Positions 1-8,419 of a stretch of 45,246 bases of DNA are shown piece by piece (position 1 is the first letter of the stretch; the number at the start of each line of letters is the position of its first letter). The notes below the pieces were generated by a model. It made no database searches. It was not told where the DNA came from and saw only the letters and a list, made by a program, of their open reading frames with translations. The DNA comes from Acidimicrobiia bacterium (lineage in GTDB: Bacteria > Actinomycetota > Acidimicrobiia > Acidimicrobiales > Aldehydirespiratoraceae), in assembly GCA_022821685.1 (NCBI GenBank), contig JAJEDD010000028.1, positions 1 through 45,246 of the forward strand. Reading direction: 5' to 3'. The translations under genes and the position numbers were made by a program.

Positions 1-33
1 ACGCCCGAAACCAGCCGCAGACACCTCACAACA

Positions 34-73
34 CCCCGCCCACAACCCCAACACACCCCAACCCGCCAACCCC
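34..73 (-). other. G-run cluster (possible G-quadruplex) on the minus strand
   Basis: Six C-runs of 3-4 bases lie at 34-37, 39-41, 46-49, 56-59, 62-64 and 70-73, so the minus strand carries six G-runs within 40 nt with short loops. This meets the usual G-quadruplex pattern. It sits in the otherwise featureless A/C-rich stretch 1-110, where I see no gene. A chance product of the skewed composition is possible. Confidence 0.4.
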
Positions 74-148
74 GTCACCGAAATCACACGAAAACACAGA
101 CACCCGAACCGCTCTACAATTCTCGTGAACGATCAGGGTTAGAGCGAG

Positions 149-286
149 CGCAAATAGGTGAGAGTCTGTTGCGTCGCAAGGGTGTCCCTCCCGCGCTTGT
201 TCGCTGCGCTCACGGGCCGCTCGGGGCCACGGCCTCGCCCGTATGAACCGGAGCCGCACACCTATTCGCTCGGCCTCTTGGGAGTT
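149..286 (-). repeat. MITE-like dispersed repeat, copy A
   Basis: This copy of an intergenic repeat is shared with 9570-9677 and 35112-35265. It contains the core GCCCGTGAGCGCAGCGAAC (read on the minus strand, about 196-216) and a second conserved block with CCATACGGGCGAGGCCGTGG-like sequence. Its ends are imperfect inverted repeats: GCGCAAATAGGTG at 149-160 against CACCTATTCGCTC near 269-282. There is no coding capacity. Together with 1-148 it fills the gene-free stretch at the window's left edge. Confidence 0.6.
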
Positions 287-376
287 CGGGGTCGTTGAGG
301 CAGCGGGTGACGAGGGGGTAACCGCATCCGCCCTCCGGGATGCATGACCAGAGTCTCAGATCGACCCTCCTGGGTC

Positions 377-1282
377 CTAGTGGTGGCCGGCACGGGGTCT
401 GGCGATGGGACGGAACCGCCCGTCGTAGTAGATGCAGGTGAGTCGGTATAGGGCTTCGGCGCTTATCACTGCTGTCTTGCCTGAGTCGCCGGGCGTGTTG
501 GAGGTGTTGAAGTCGTCTTCGGTTAGTTCTCCGAGTCGGGCCTCCCAAATCCATACGACGTTGCCCCGACTTCCGCGAGAGTAGGTCCCATCCCGTTCAG
601 CGAGCACATAGCGACAAATGAGGTGTGCCCCCGGCTTGGGCAAGTGGCCCTTAGGCATGTTGCCTTCGAGGGCGATCTTGATCTCCAAGCCTTGGGACGT
701 GCCGGACTGCGACACGAGATCTGGAAACGTGTGAGGGGCGTTGCTCTTGTAGACCCCGCGGGAGTTAACCTCCAGGGCCGACCTCAGCAGGTTGCCGACG
801 ATCGCAGACAGGTTGGCGAGTTCTACGACCTCAGCGAGAGGCAGTGACCCTGTGTTGACGAGTTGCTCGTCGATACGGTCCAGCGTCGCGTGGGTCGCCT
901 CGATGGCTGAGGGGATCCAGGTCTCCTCCAATCCGGCGACTTGCTGTACGGCCTCGGCTCCGCGGGTCGCGTTCGGCGGCGAGGACCGTAGCCGAAATCG
1001 GACCGGGACCCGCGCTCCCAAAACATGCGCCTCCGCAAGGTTGATGAGGTCCGAGAGAGACAGGCCGAGCGCTTGGGCGAGCCGAAAGGCCGACGCGACG
1101 CTGAGGTGTCGCTCGCCTCGCTCGATCAGCCCGACGTAGGTCCGGTGACGGCCCGCTTCATCGGCCAGGTCCTCTAGCGACCAACCGCGTTCTCCGCGGA
1201 GCCGGGCGACGACTGTGCCCACAGCGCGAGCGAAGGCTCTCGCTGCCTCCTCTGCCGGGTCCCCCGGTGACGTCGCATCCAC
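377..1282 (-). CDS. HTH (XRE) - restriction endonuclease fusion, type II R-M
   Basis: A 301-aa protein with GTG start at 1282. Residues ~20-75 form an XRE/Cro helix-turn-helix (WSLEDLADEAGRHRTYVGLI then ERGERHLSV). Residues ~175-290 carry a PD-(D/E)XK-like core: FPDLV, then GLEIKIALEGNMPKG with the E-x-K pair and a following G-HL segment. I read it as a type II restriction endonuclease whose N-terminal HTH doubles as a C-protein-like regulator. It diverges from a C5-cytosine methyltransferase starting 92 bp away, and the shared gap holds a perfect palindrome with a C-box-like core. In known R-M systems such C proteins delay endonuclease expression until DNA is methylated; here the regulator would be part of the endonuclease. 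The HTH is clear, the nuclease assignment is motif- and context-based, and the recognition site is unknown. Confidence 0.75.
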   Translation of the reverse strand: MDATSPGDPAEEAARAFARAVGTVVARLRGERGWSLEDLADEAGRHRTYVGLIERGERHLSVASAFRLAQALGLSLSDLINLAEAHVLGARVPVRFRLRSSPPNATRGAEAVQQVAGLEETWIPSAIEATHATLDRIDEQLVNTGSLPLAEVVELANLSAIVGNLLRSALEVNSRGVYKSNAPHTFPDLVSQSGTSQGLEIKIALEGNMPKGHLPKPGAHLICRYVLAERDGTYSRGSRGNVVWIWEARLGELTEDDFNTSNTPGDSGKTAVISAEALYRLTCIYYDGRFRPIARPRAGHH

Positions 1283-1315
1283 GACTTATGATCGTAGGTG
1301 TCACTGCGGGAGCCA

Positions 1316-1339
1316 CTGGAGAGACTATAGTCTCTCCAG
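1316..1339. promoter_or_regulatory. Perfect 24-bp palindrome, probable C-box operator
   Basis: The 24-bp sequence reads identically on both strands; its core is GGAGAGACTATAGTCTCTCC. GACT-AT-AGTC resembles the GACTNNNAGTC operator half-sites of restriction-modification controller proteins, and the centre offers TATAGT, a -10-like hexamer, on both strands. It lies between the divergent endonuclease (start 1282) and methyltransferase (start 1375). The likely role is an operator bound by the HTH of the endonuclease fusion that controls both promoters. Confidence 0.75.
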
Positions 1340-1374
1340 AACTGCTGATTTCTCAGGAATGGAGGTGGCTCCGG

Positions 1375-2544
1375 ATGGCGAGCATGAAGGTGATGGACCT
1401 GTTCTGCGGGACAGGCGGATTCTCGAAGGGGTTCGAGAACACGGGTGCCTTCAGCGTCGTTTACGGCATCGACGTGCTGCCGGTCGCGGTTGAGACCTTC
1501 CGGCTCAATCACTCGCAGGCGACGGCCTTCGCAGCGGACATACGAGAAGTGCGGCTCCGAACCGTGGTAGAGCGGACCGGGCTGGCCCGCGGCGAGGTGG
1601 ATGCCATCGTGGGCGGACCTCCGTGCCAGGGATTCTCGTCGATTCGGCCGTTCCGGTCCGCAATGGATGATGACCCGCGGAACTCCCTGTTCGAGGAGTT
1701 CGCCGCCTACGTCAACTATTTCAGGCCACAGGTGTTCGTCATGGAGAACGTCGTGGGCCTGGCCACCCACAACCAGGGGGCGACGATCGAACAGATCCAG
1801 GAGTGCTTCGACGGGCTCGGGTACACGTCGGACTGGCGGATCATCAACGCCGCCCACTTCGGCGTTCCCCAGAAACGGGAGCGTCTCGTGATGATCGGCG
1901 CGCATCACGGCACCCGAGCGAAGTTCCCCTCACCGACTCACGCGGGCGAGTTCAAAACGATCGGGGTGCGCAACCGGACCCGCCGACTTGCGCCTCCTCC
2001 AACACCCGCCGAGCCGGGGCTGTTCGGGTTCGACGAGCCCAAACTACCCGACGCGCTGACTGCGATGGAGGCGATCGGGGACCTCCCCCCGGTCGCCGCG
2101 GGTGAGACGGCCGACCGCTACGACCTCCCGCCACAAAACGACTACCAGGCAGCTCGCCGCCTACGCTCCGACCGCCTCAGTCTGCAAGTGGCGACGGGAC
2201 ACTCCGAGCGCATGCTGGAGATCATCCGCCATTCGGGCTCGAACATCAGCTCCGTGCCGCAACACCTGATCACGTCGGGATTCTCATCATGCTACTCGCG
2301 CCTCGACCCCGACGAGCCTGCTGTCACCCTCACGGTCAACTTCGTGCATCCCGCCTCCAACAAGTGCATCCACCCGTTCCAGGACCGCGCGCTCACCCTG
2401 CGCGAGGGAGCGAGGCTCCAGTCGTTCGACGATGACTTCTCGTTCGCTGGCTCGCGCACTCAGATCGCCAAGCAGATCGGCAACGCCGTGCCGCCGTTGC
2501 TGGGCCAAGCCCTAGCCGAATCCGTGCTCGACGCGCTCAGGTAG
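1375..2544 (+). CDS. DNA (cytosine-5-)-methyltransferase
   Basis: A 389-aa C5-MTase with all main motifs in order: I (MDLFCGTGGFSKGFE, N-terminus), IV (GGPPCQGFS, catalytic Cys at about residue 84), VI (FVMENVVGL), VIII (QKRERLVMIG) and X (QIGNAVPPLLGQALAESV near the C-terminus). The variable region between VIII and X (~175-310) would set target specificity. The reading frame stays open upstream to 1267, but ATG 1375 (or ATG 1384) places motif I at the usual distance from the N-terminus. It would protect the host against the divergent HTH-endonuclease by methylating the same site. It appears intact. Confidence 0.9.
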   Translation: MASMKVMDLFCGTGGFSKGFENTGAFSVVYGIDVLPVAVETFRLNHSQATAFAADIREVRLRTVVERTGLARGEVDAIVGGPPCQGFSSIRPFRSAMDDDPRNSLFEEFAAYVNYFRPQVFVMENVVGLATHNQGATIEQIQECFDGLGYTSDWRIINAAHFGVPQKRERLVMIGAHHGTRAKFPSPTHAGEFKTIGVRNRTRRLAPPPTPAEPGLFGFDEPKLPDALTAMEAIGDLPPVAAGETADRYDLPPQNDYQAARRLRSDRLSLQVATGHSERMLEIIRHSGSNISSVPQHLITSGFSSCYSRLDPDEPAVTLTVNFVHPASNKCIHPFQDRALTLREGARLQSFDDDFSFAGSRTQIAKQIGNAVPPLLGQALAESVLDALR

Positions 2545-2795
2545 GCATTCCCTGTCCCCGCCGCGCCAAGTGATGCCCTTCAACATGCTCGCACCCGTCG
2601 CATGCATGATCCCCGGCCTCGCACCACCGCTCGAGATCAAGCAAGCTGACAACCCAATCCAGGGATTCGCTTGGTCGCGGAATTCAATGAGCCTGCGCGG
2701 AAACGTGGGGAGGGGGGTGGTTGAGGATCCCCGTTGGGGGGTCGAGGCCCTGCTGGGATCGGTGATGTCACATCCACTGATCCAGGAGGGCCTCG

Positions 2796-3684
2796 ATGGC
2801 TCGCTATGTCATGTCGGTGCGGCTGCATTTGCCGCAGATACGTGTGCTGGGGGTGCTCGAGGACACCGCGGCGCGCCTTGTTGTCAGCGTCGAGTCGACG
2901 TTGAGGCGGCTGAGATGCCCGCACTGCGGGTTCAAGTGCCACAGAGTCCATGACCGCCGAGGCAAGAGATTCCGTGATGTGGAGGTGTCGGGGCGGCGCA
3001 CCACGCTGGTGTGGTCGCGGCGGCGGATGGTCTGTGGCAGCTGCGGCGGCCGGTTCTTGGAGGACCACCCCGCGTTCGAGGGCGGCCTCACCGCGCGTCT
3101 GGCGCGGGCTGTGGTGCCGACGCGAAGGTGATGACGCTTCGCGCTGCGGCGCGCCGGCGCGGCGTGGGCTGGCACAAGATCAACGCGCTGGTGCGGGCCT
3201 GGGCCCATGTCGTGGCCGAGCGCCGCCGCGGCGAGCGCTGCCGGGTGCTGTTGGTCGATGAGACCTCCATCCGCCGACGGCGCCGCTATGTGACCGTGAT
3301 CGTCAACGCCGACACCGGCAAGACCCTCGCGATGGTCCCGCACCGCAGCTCGGCGGCGCTGTCGGCGTTCTTGGCGCAACAAGGCCACCGCTGGTGCAAG
3401 CAAGTCAAAGTCGTGGTCACAGACGGCTCGCGGGCCTACCGCGCCGCCGTCGACGCCCGCTTGGGCCACACCCGCCACGTGCTGGACCGGTTCCATGTCA
3501 TCAGATGGTTCGCGGCCGGGCTCACCGCAGTGCGCCGCGACATTCAGCGCCGCGAGCCCCCCGGCGTCAAGCCCGCCTTCGATCCGGAGGTGTTCGGAGC
3601 CCGGTTCGCGCTGCTGCGCCGCGGCGACACCCTCACCCAAAGCGGACCGCGAGCGCCTCGAGGGGCTCTTCGTCGGTCATCGAG
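2796..3684 (+). pseudogene. Decayed ISL3-family transposase
   Basis: The first frame (2796-3131) encodes the ISL3 N-terminal zinc-binding domain, with CPHCG, then VHDRRGKRFRDVEVSG, then CGSCG. From about 3113 the homology continues one base back, in another frame, with the DDE catalytic part (VLLVDETSIRRRRRYVTVIV, later VVVTDGSRAYRAAV, then HVLDRFHVIRWFAAG). Near 3640 an extra A returns the sequence to the first frame (ADRERLEGLFVGH), after which similarity stops. The full family length is around 400 aa or more, so about a third of the C-terminus and the right end are missing. Two frameshifts plus truncation make it inactive. It separates the R-M pair from the next defence-like genes. No terminal inverted repeat could be identified. 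Confidence 0.85.
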
Positions 3685-4200
3685 GTGAGTTCCGCCGGTA
3701 CCGAGCCCCTCTCATCCGTCGTTGGAGCGATCGAGGGTGAACCCGAGGACGCGGCTTCCGAGCCCTTTGCCCCGAGGCCCGCGATCGACCGGAGGAACGA
3801 AGAGACGAATGCACTCATCCTCACGAGCGACACTCCAGCAGCGTTGAATGGATACGCCTGCTTCCTGGCGCTGAGCGACCGGGTACAGCGGCAAAGGGGC
3901 GGCTTCTTTCTGCAACCCCATACAACGGAGGTCATATGGGGAGGCAGGAAAGTCGTGTTCGTGTTCCAGCACCACTCCGGACGCTTCGGCCTCTACTACG
4001 ACATCCTTTGTCCGGGGCTGGTATCCGAATCCGCTGGCGGCGGCCCCCGAGTCACGTCAACCATACTTACCAAGGGCCGAACCTTCATCCCGATCCCACT
4101 CGAGATCGCCGAAGCATTCTTGCCCAAGGCGGGCGAGCGCAAACGACTGGAAGTCAGAGGCGACATCCTCTACCTCGGTGAACAGCACAGCCCCGCCTGA
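3685..4200 (+). CDS. Hypothetical protein next to the IS remnant
   Basis: I do not recognise this 171-aa protein. The open frame continues upstream into the transposase remnant, but the first plausible start after the IS sequence is GTG 3685, whose ribosome-binding site is weak. Residues ~70-120 look like a beta-rich core (GGFFLQP, VVFVFQHHSGRFGLYYDIL). The C-terminal ~40 residues (TFIPIPLEIAEAFLP, RKRLEVRGDILYL) have a charged/hydrophobic pattern loosely like a small DNA-binding or regulatory fold, which is only an impression. The IS insertion may have removed the original 5' end. It runs convergently toward the TIGR02391 gene. Confidence 0.45.
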   Translation: MSSAGTEPLSSVVGAIEGEPEDAASEPFAPRPAIDRRNEETNALILTSDTPAALNGYACFLALSDRVQRQRGGFFLQPHTTEVIWGGRKVVFVFQHHSGRFGLYYDILCPGLVSESAGGGPRVTSTILTKGRTFIPIPLEIAEAFLPKAGERKRLEVRGDILYLGEQHSPA

Positions 4201-4255
4201 CCCGTGTGGGGGCCTTCTCCAACCTCCAACGCGCTGTCGACACTGGAGCTTCAGA

Positions 4256-5078
4256 TCACGGGGACCTCTTGACGTTCGCGCCGTCGAGACGGCGATGCAC
4301 CATGGACATAGCGGTCAACGCTTCGATGAGCTCCTCGTCGCTGACAACTCGATGGATCTTGGTCGTGGGCTGTCCGGTTGCGGTAGAGCCCCAGGAGGCC
4401 GGTGACGAGGTTGGCGAATCCCGACTGCTCGCTGCGGTCGGTTACTGTCCTTCCGGCGTTGATGGCGAGCAGCGGTCCGCTGGCGTTGGTGAGCGTGGCC
4501 TTCACCAACTCAGAGCCGTCGCCGGACTGCCCAGTCTGGCTCCGAATCCGGTCGGGGATGCTCTTGGCCGCCTCCAACAGCGCATGGAAGTTGTTCCTCA
4601 GGAGCAGTTCGACAGTGCAGTAGCGCAAGAGGTCCGGGTGAGTGCCTCGGCGGGTCAACTCCGTCCGTATAGTGCCCGCTCGCTCCGCCGCCTGATCCAG
4701 TGTCGTGGCCTTGCCGCTCTTGGCACGCCCCACCTTCCCCTCGTCGGTGATGCAGCAGCCGGCATGGATCAGCACCAGGTTGAGATCGTCCCGCCGACGG
4801 GAGAAGGCAGCGGGGTTGTCGCGGTAACGGACTGGTGCCATAGCCACCGTCATGAACGCCACAACACAGTTGCCAGCGCCGTCCCTGTTCTGCCGGTCGG
4901 CGAGGGCGTTGAAGAGCCGGTGGCGCTTCGTGATGGTCGGGCTCACATCAGGGACTCGGACCTGGTCCAGCGTGTAGGCGATCTCCGCTCCGGTGAGCCC
5001 GCCCTCGGTCGCGCCCAAGACTTCGGCGACGCCTCGAAGAACCGGCTCATCGAACGGCGGCAACAGCTTCTTGGCCAC
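4256..5078 (-). pseudogene. TIGR02391 (Ymh-like) protein, frameshifted near the C-terminus
   Basis: It starts at ATG 5078. The central and C-terminal part matches the TIGR02391/Ymh pattern: RGTHPDLLRYCTVELLLRNN, FHALLEAAKSIPDRI, GDGSELV, GPLLAINAG, RSEQSGFANLVTGLLGLYRN and RTAH. After RTAH (about 4357-4365) the family continuation (KIHRVVSDEELIEAL, then MSMVHRRLDGA) is read in a shifted frame ending with TGA at 4256-4258. The uncorrected frame runs to 4251 with an unrelated tail. A one-base deletion or a sequencing error would explain this. The function of this family is not established, and members are often near defence genes. It is divergent from the Abi_C gene 31 bp away. Confidence 0.75.
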
Positions 5079-5109
5079 GCTTGGATCGTACGCCGCAGGA
5101 TCCTTCTAG

Positions 5110-6162
5110 ATGGAGAGGCGGAATCCTCCCGTGCCCTTCGGCGAACTAGCAGTGGGTTCGGAAGGTGTGGCGGCACGCCACAATGGCTCGGTGATCTTCA
5201 AGGAGATCAACATCCCCTCGGAGTTGGATGAGGAGCACCGCGCCGCAATCTTGGCCCATGCCGAGCGACTGGATGCAGCACGGGAGCGCGAGGACCTTTC
5301 CGATGCCGTCGGTTGTGCCAAGGAACTTGCAGAATCCGTCGCTCGCGTCGTTCTCGACGTACGCGGGGAGGTACAGAGCGACAGCTCAGACTTCACCTCG
5401 GTCATCACGGCGGCTCACCGGGCGGTTGAGCGGCAACCCGGTGAGGGCCTGGCCGGATCGGACGAGGCCGTCCGGAAGATGGCTCAGTCCGCGAAGGGCC
5501 TAGTAACGGAACTAGGTCAGCTACGAAACGCTGTCGGTACCGGGCACGGACGGGCCAAGCTACCCCCGGTGGTCGAAGAGCAAGCACGGATCGCCACCGA
5601 CGCCACAATCGTCTGGTCGCGATGGATGCTCGGACGCCTACCCAGCTACCTGCTCTCGGATGTCCGCGATCTGATCAGGCATCTTGGTGGACCCTCGTTC
5701 AGTAAGGGCCTCTTGACATCTCGACTGAATGCGGTGAATCTGCCGAGTCTCGCATCCGAGGATGCCCAAGCCCTCGGCGTCGCGGTCGGACGCCGAACCG
5801 TCCGACAGACCTTCCTCGTCAGGATCGAGGGTGTCGAACCCGCGATCGAATACCCCGAGCGCTATCGCTCTGCCTACCGCGCCGGGTTGGTGTGCGGACT
5901 GCTCTTCAATGAGCAAGGCGCCCTGTGCACACAAGCGACTGCTGTATCTCTTGTGGTCGACCTACTCTTGGTCGACGACCAATTGGAAGCGCGGGTCGGC
6001 GAGATAGCGCCACTCATCGAATCGTCGGGGTGGATCGCTCCTCAACTCGGGTCATCAACTCCAACTCCGACACTCGAGGAGGTTGTCGAGAAGGCACTCG
6101 ACGCGGCGAGCCGGTTGCCAGCCGAGGTCCGCGACACATGGACACGGGCCTGGGAGCGATGA
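5110..6162 (+). CDS. Abortive infection (Abi_C-type) family protein
   Basis: A 350-aa protein. The segment AVGCAKELAESVARVVL (~75-92), followed by GLVTELGQLRNAVGTGHGRA (~130-150), is the typical pattern of Abi_C-domain proteins, where an LRN..G.gHG signature follows a helical region. The C-terminal half (~200-350) is not recognised. The start could be ATG 5110 or GTG 5191. It is divergent from the TIGR02391 gene, and with that gene and the R-M pair it makes a defence island. By family it would act as a phage-triggered growth inhibitor, but no catalytic residues can be assigned. The stop is only 10 bp from the stop of the convergent E1 gene, which marks the edge of the island. Confidence 0.65.
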   Translation: MERRNPPVPFGELAVGSEGVAARHNGSVIFKEINIPSELDEEHRAAILAHAERLDAAREREDLSDAVGCAKELAESVARVVLDVRGEVQSDSSDFTSVITAAHRAVERQPGEGLAGSDEAVRKMAQSAKGLVTELGQLRNAVGTGHGRAKLPPVVEEQARIATDATIVWSRWMLGRLPSYLLSDVRDLIRHLGGPSFSKGLLTSRLNAVNLPSLASEDAQALGVAVGRRTVRQTFLVRIEGVEPAIEYPERYRSAYRAGLVCGLLFNEQGALCTQATAVSLVVDLLLVDDQLEARVGEIAPLIESSGWIAPQLGSSTPTPTLEEVVEKALDAASRLPAEVRDTWTRAWER

Positions 6163-6172
6163 AGTCGAGAGG

Positions 6173-8404
6173 TTAGGCCAGAACGGATCGTACCGCAGCG
6201 GCCACCTCGACCGAGCCGGGCACCACTGCTGACTCCAGCGGTGGGCTGAACGGGACCGGCGCCGAGGCTGCGCCGACCCGGGCCACTGGCGCCTCCAGCT
6301 CGCCGAACAGCTCGGCGTGCAGCTGGGCCGCCAACTCGGCGCCGAACCCGCCGAAGCGCCAAGCCTCGTGGGCCACTACTGCCCGGCGGGTGCGGGCCAC
6401 CGACTCCAGCACGGTGTCGATGTCGAGCGGCACCAGCGAGCGCAGGTCGATCACCTCGACATTGATGCCGTCGGCGGCGAGTTGGTCCGCGGCGGTCAGC
6501 GCGTTCAAGGTCATGGCCGAATAGGCCACCACGGTTGCGTCGGCGCCGGGGCGGGCGATCGCGGCTGAGCCCAGCGGCACTCGATGGTCGCCGGTGGGGA
6601 CCGGGCCCCGCTGGGCGGTGATCTTCTTGTGCTCGAGGTAGATGACCGGGTCGGGGTCGTCAATGGCGGTGCGCAGCAGGCCCTTGGCGTCGGCCGGGTT
6701 GGACGGCGCCACCACCTTCAGGCCGGGCAGGTGGGTGAACAGTCCCTCCAGGCTGGAGGAGTGCTGCGACGCCGAGGACCGCAGCACGCCGTCGGAGGCC
6801 CGCAGCACCAGCGGTACCGACACCTGTCCGCCGAACATGTAGCGGAACTTGGAGGCCTGGTTGACGATCTCGTCCATGGCTCCCAGCGTGAACTCCACGA
6901 AGCTCATGGACGCCACCGGACGCAGCCCCGCGGTGGCCGCGCCCACCGCGGCGGCCACGATGATCGCCTCCGAGATGGGCATGTCGATCACACGGCCGGG
7001 CCCGAACTCATCGACCAGGCCCCGGAACTGGCCGAAGTTTCCGCCCCAGGAGATGTCCTCGCCCAGCACGATCACGCCGTCGTCGAAGCGCATGGCGGTG
7101 GCCATGGCGTCGACGGTGGCCTGACCGAAGGTCATGCGCCGAGTCTCGCCGCCGACGCCGACAGGCCCAGCCCCTGCGCCATCTGCTCCCGATCCCGCGC
7201 TACGGCTGCTCGTGCGATGGCTGAGACTGCTGCCGGGCCCCTCCCCTCCGGCAGCTACTCTCGATCCCTCGCTGGCACGGCTGCGCGGGGGCGGATCCCG
7301 GTGCTGGCCTCGATCGGTGTCGGCGGGCGTGAAGACGTCCTCGAGGGCAGTGTCGGGATCGGGGAGGTCGGCCGCCTCGGCCCATTCCTCGGCGTCGGCG
7401 ACCACCGCGGCGGCGGCTTCCCAAACTGCGGCGGGCTCATCGTCGACGAACCAGCCCCTAGAGGCCAAGACCGCCTCCCAGCGCTGGATCGGATCGCGGC
7501 GGCGGTGCTCCTCCACCTCGGCGGCGTCGCGGTAGACCTCGGCGTCGCCCACATAGTGGCCACCGAAACGGTAGGTCTCCATATTCAGCAGGGTCGGCCC
7601 ACCGCCGTTGCGGGCCCGCTCCACCGCTCGGGCCGCGGCGGCGGCCACTGCGGCCACGTCGTTGCCGTCCACCGTCTCTCCGGCCATGCCGTAGGCGCCG
7701 GCCCTCAGGGCCAGGTCGTCGACCGAGGTGGTGCGCTGCCGGGCCGTGAACTGCGCGTACTGGTTGTTCTCGCACACGTACACCACGCCGAGGCGATGCA
7801 CCGACGCGAAGTTGAGCGCTTCGTGGAAGGTGCCCTTGTTGATGCCGCCGTCACCGAAGAAGCACACCGCGATCTGGTCGCTGCCCCGGTGGCGGGCGGC
7901 CAGCGCGGCGCCGGCCGCGATCCCGAACCCGCCGCCGACGATGCCGTTGGCGCCCAGCATTCCCAGCGAGAAGTCGGCCACATGCATCGAGCCGCCCCGG
8001 CCCCGACAGACCCCGTCGGCCCGGCCGTACAGCTCGGCCATCAGCGCCGCCGGGTCCATCCCCTTGGCCAGGGCGTGGCCGTGACCGCGGTGGGTGGACG
8101 TGATGTAGTCGTCGGGACCAAGCTGCGAGCACACCCCGACGGCGATGGCCTCCTCGCCCAGATAGGTGTGGACGAAGCCGGGCAGCTTGCCCGCCGCGAA
8201 CAGCTCGGCGATCCGGCTCTCGAACACCCGGATCAGAACCATGTCGGCGTGCAGGGCCCGAGCCTCGTCCTCGCTGATCGGCGGCGTCTGGGCTTGACCG
8301 CCCGGGTGTGAGGACTCAGATCGGGCAGCCATGGCATCTCCCTGGTTTGGCGAGTCGCCGGCGAAGTCGGCCAACGGGCCTGGGAGCTCAGGTTCAGCGG
8401 TCAT
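6173..8404 (-). CDS. Fused E1 alpha-beta of a thiamine-dependent 2-oxoacid dehydrogenase
   Basis: A 743-aa protein that joins E1-alpha (~45-350) and E1-beta (~425-743) by a low-complexity linker (~360-425). E1-alpha shows HRGHGHALAKG, GRGGSMHVAD and the TPP motif FFGDGGINKGTFHEAL ending in ENN. E1-beta shows GEDISWGGNFGQFRGL, RVIDMPISEAIIVAAAVGAA and PSNPADAKGLLRTAI. It would decarboxylate a 2-oxoacid and pass the acyl group to a lipoyl domain, in the family of pyruvate, branched-chain or acetoin dehydrogenases; the substrate is unknown. A free lipoyl-domain gene lies two genes upstream, and no E2 acyltransferase or E3 is present. The start is ATG 8404, with AGGAGG about 11 nt upstream, or ATG 8332, preceded by GGGAG. 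It follows the SDR gene by 15 bp, so it is probably co-transcribed. Confidence 0.88.
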   Translation of the reverse strand: MTAEPELPGPLADFAGDSPNQGDAMAARSESSHPGGQAQTPPISEDEARALHADMVLIRVFESRIAELFAAGKLPGFVHTYLGEEAIAVGVCSQLGPDDYITSTHRGHGHALAKGMDPAALMAELYGRADGVCRGRGGSMHVADFSLGMLGANGIVGGGFGIAAGAALAARHRGSDQIAVCFFGDGGINKGTFHEALNFASVHRLGVVYVCENNQYAQFTARQRTTSVDDLALRAGAYGMAGETVDGNDVAAVAAAAARAVERARNGGGPTLLNMETYRFGGHYVGDAEVYRDAAEVEEHRRRDPIQRWEAVLASRGWFVDDEPAAVWEAAAAVVADAEEWAEAADLPDPDTALEDVFTPADTDRGQHRDPPPRSRASEGSRVAAGGEGPGSSLSHRTSSRSAGSGADGAGAGPVGVGGETRRMTFGQATVDAMATAMRFDDGVIVLGEDISWGGNFGQFRGLVDEFGPGRVIDMPISEAIIVAAAVGAATAGLRPVASMSFVEFTLGAMDEIVNQASKFRYMFGGQVSVPLVLRASDGVLRSSASQHSSSLEGLFTHLPGLKVVAPSNPADAKGLLRTAIDDPDPVIYLEHKKITAQRGPVPTGDHRVPLGSAAIARPGADATVVAYSAMTLNALTAADQLAADGINVEVIDLRSLVPLDIDTVLESVARTRRAVVAHEAWRFGGFGAELAAQLHAELFGELEAPVARVGAASAPVPFSPPLESAVVPGSVEVAAAVRSVLA

Positions 8405-8419
8405 CGCTTCGCCGGCCTC

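Noticed and set aside
210..554. Small open frames across the first repeat copy
   Set aside because: They lie within the non-coding repeat or antisense to the endonuclease and lack any motif or ribosome-binding site.
3100..3131. Programmed -1 frameshift in the ISL3 transposase
   Set aside because: There is no slippery heptamer, a second frameshift occurs near 3640, and the C-terminus is missing, so decay is the simpler reading.
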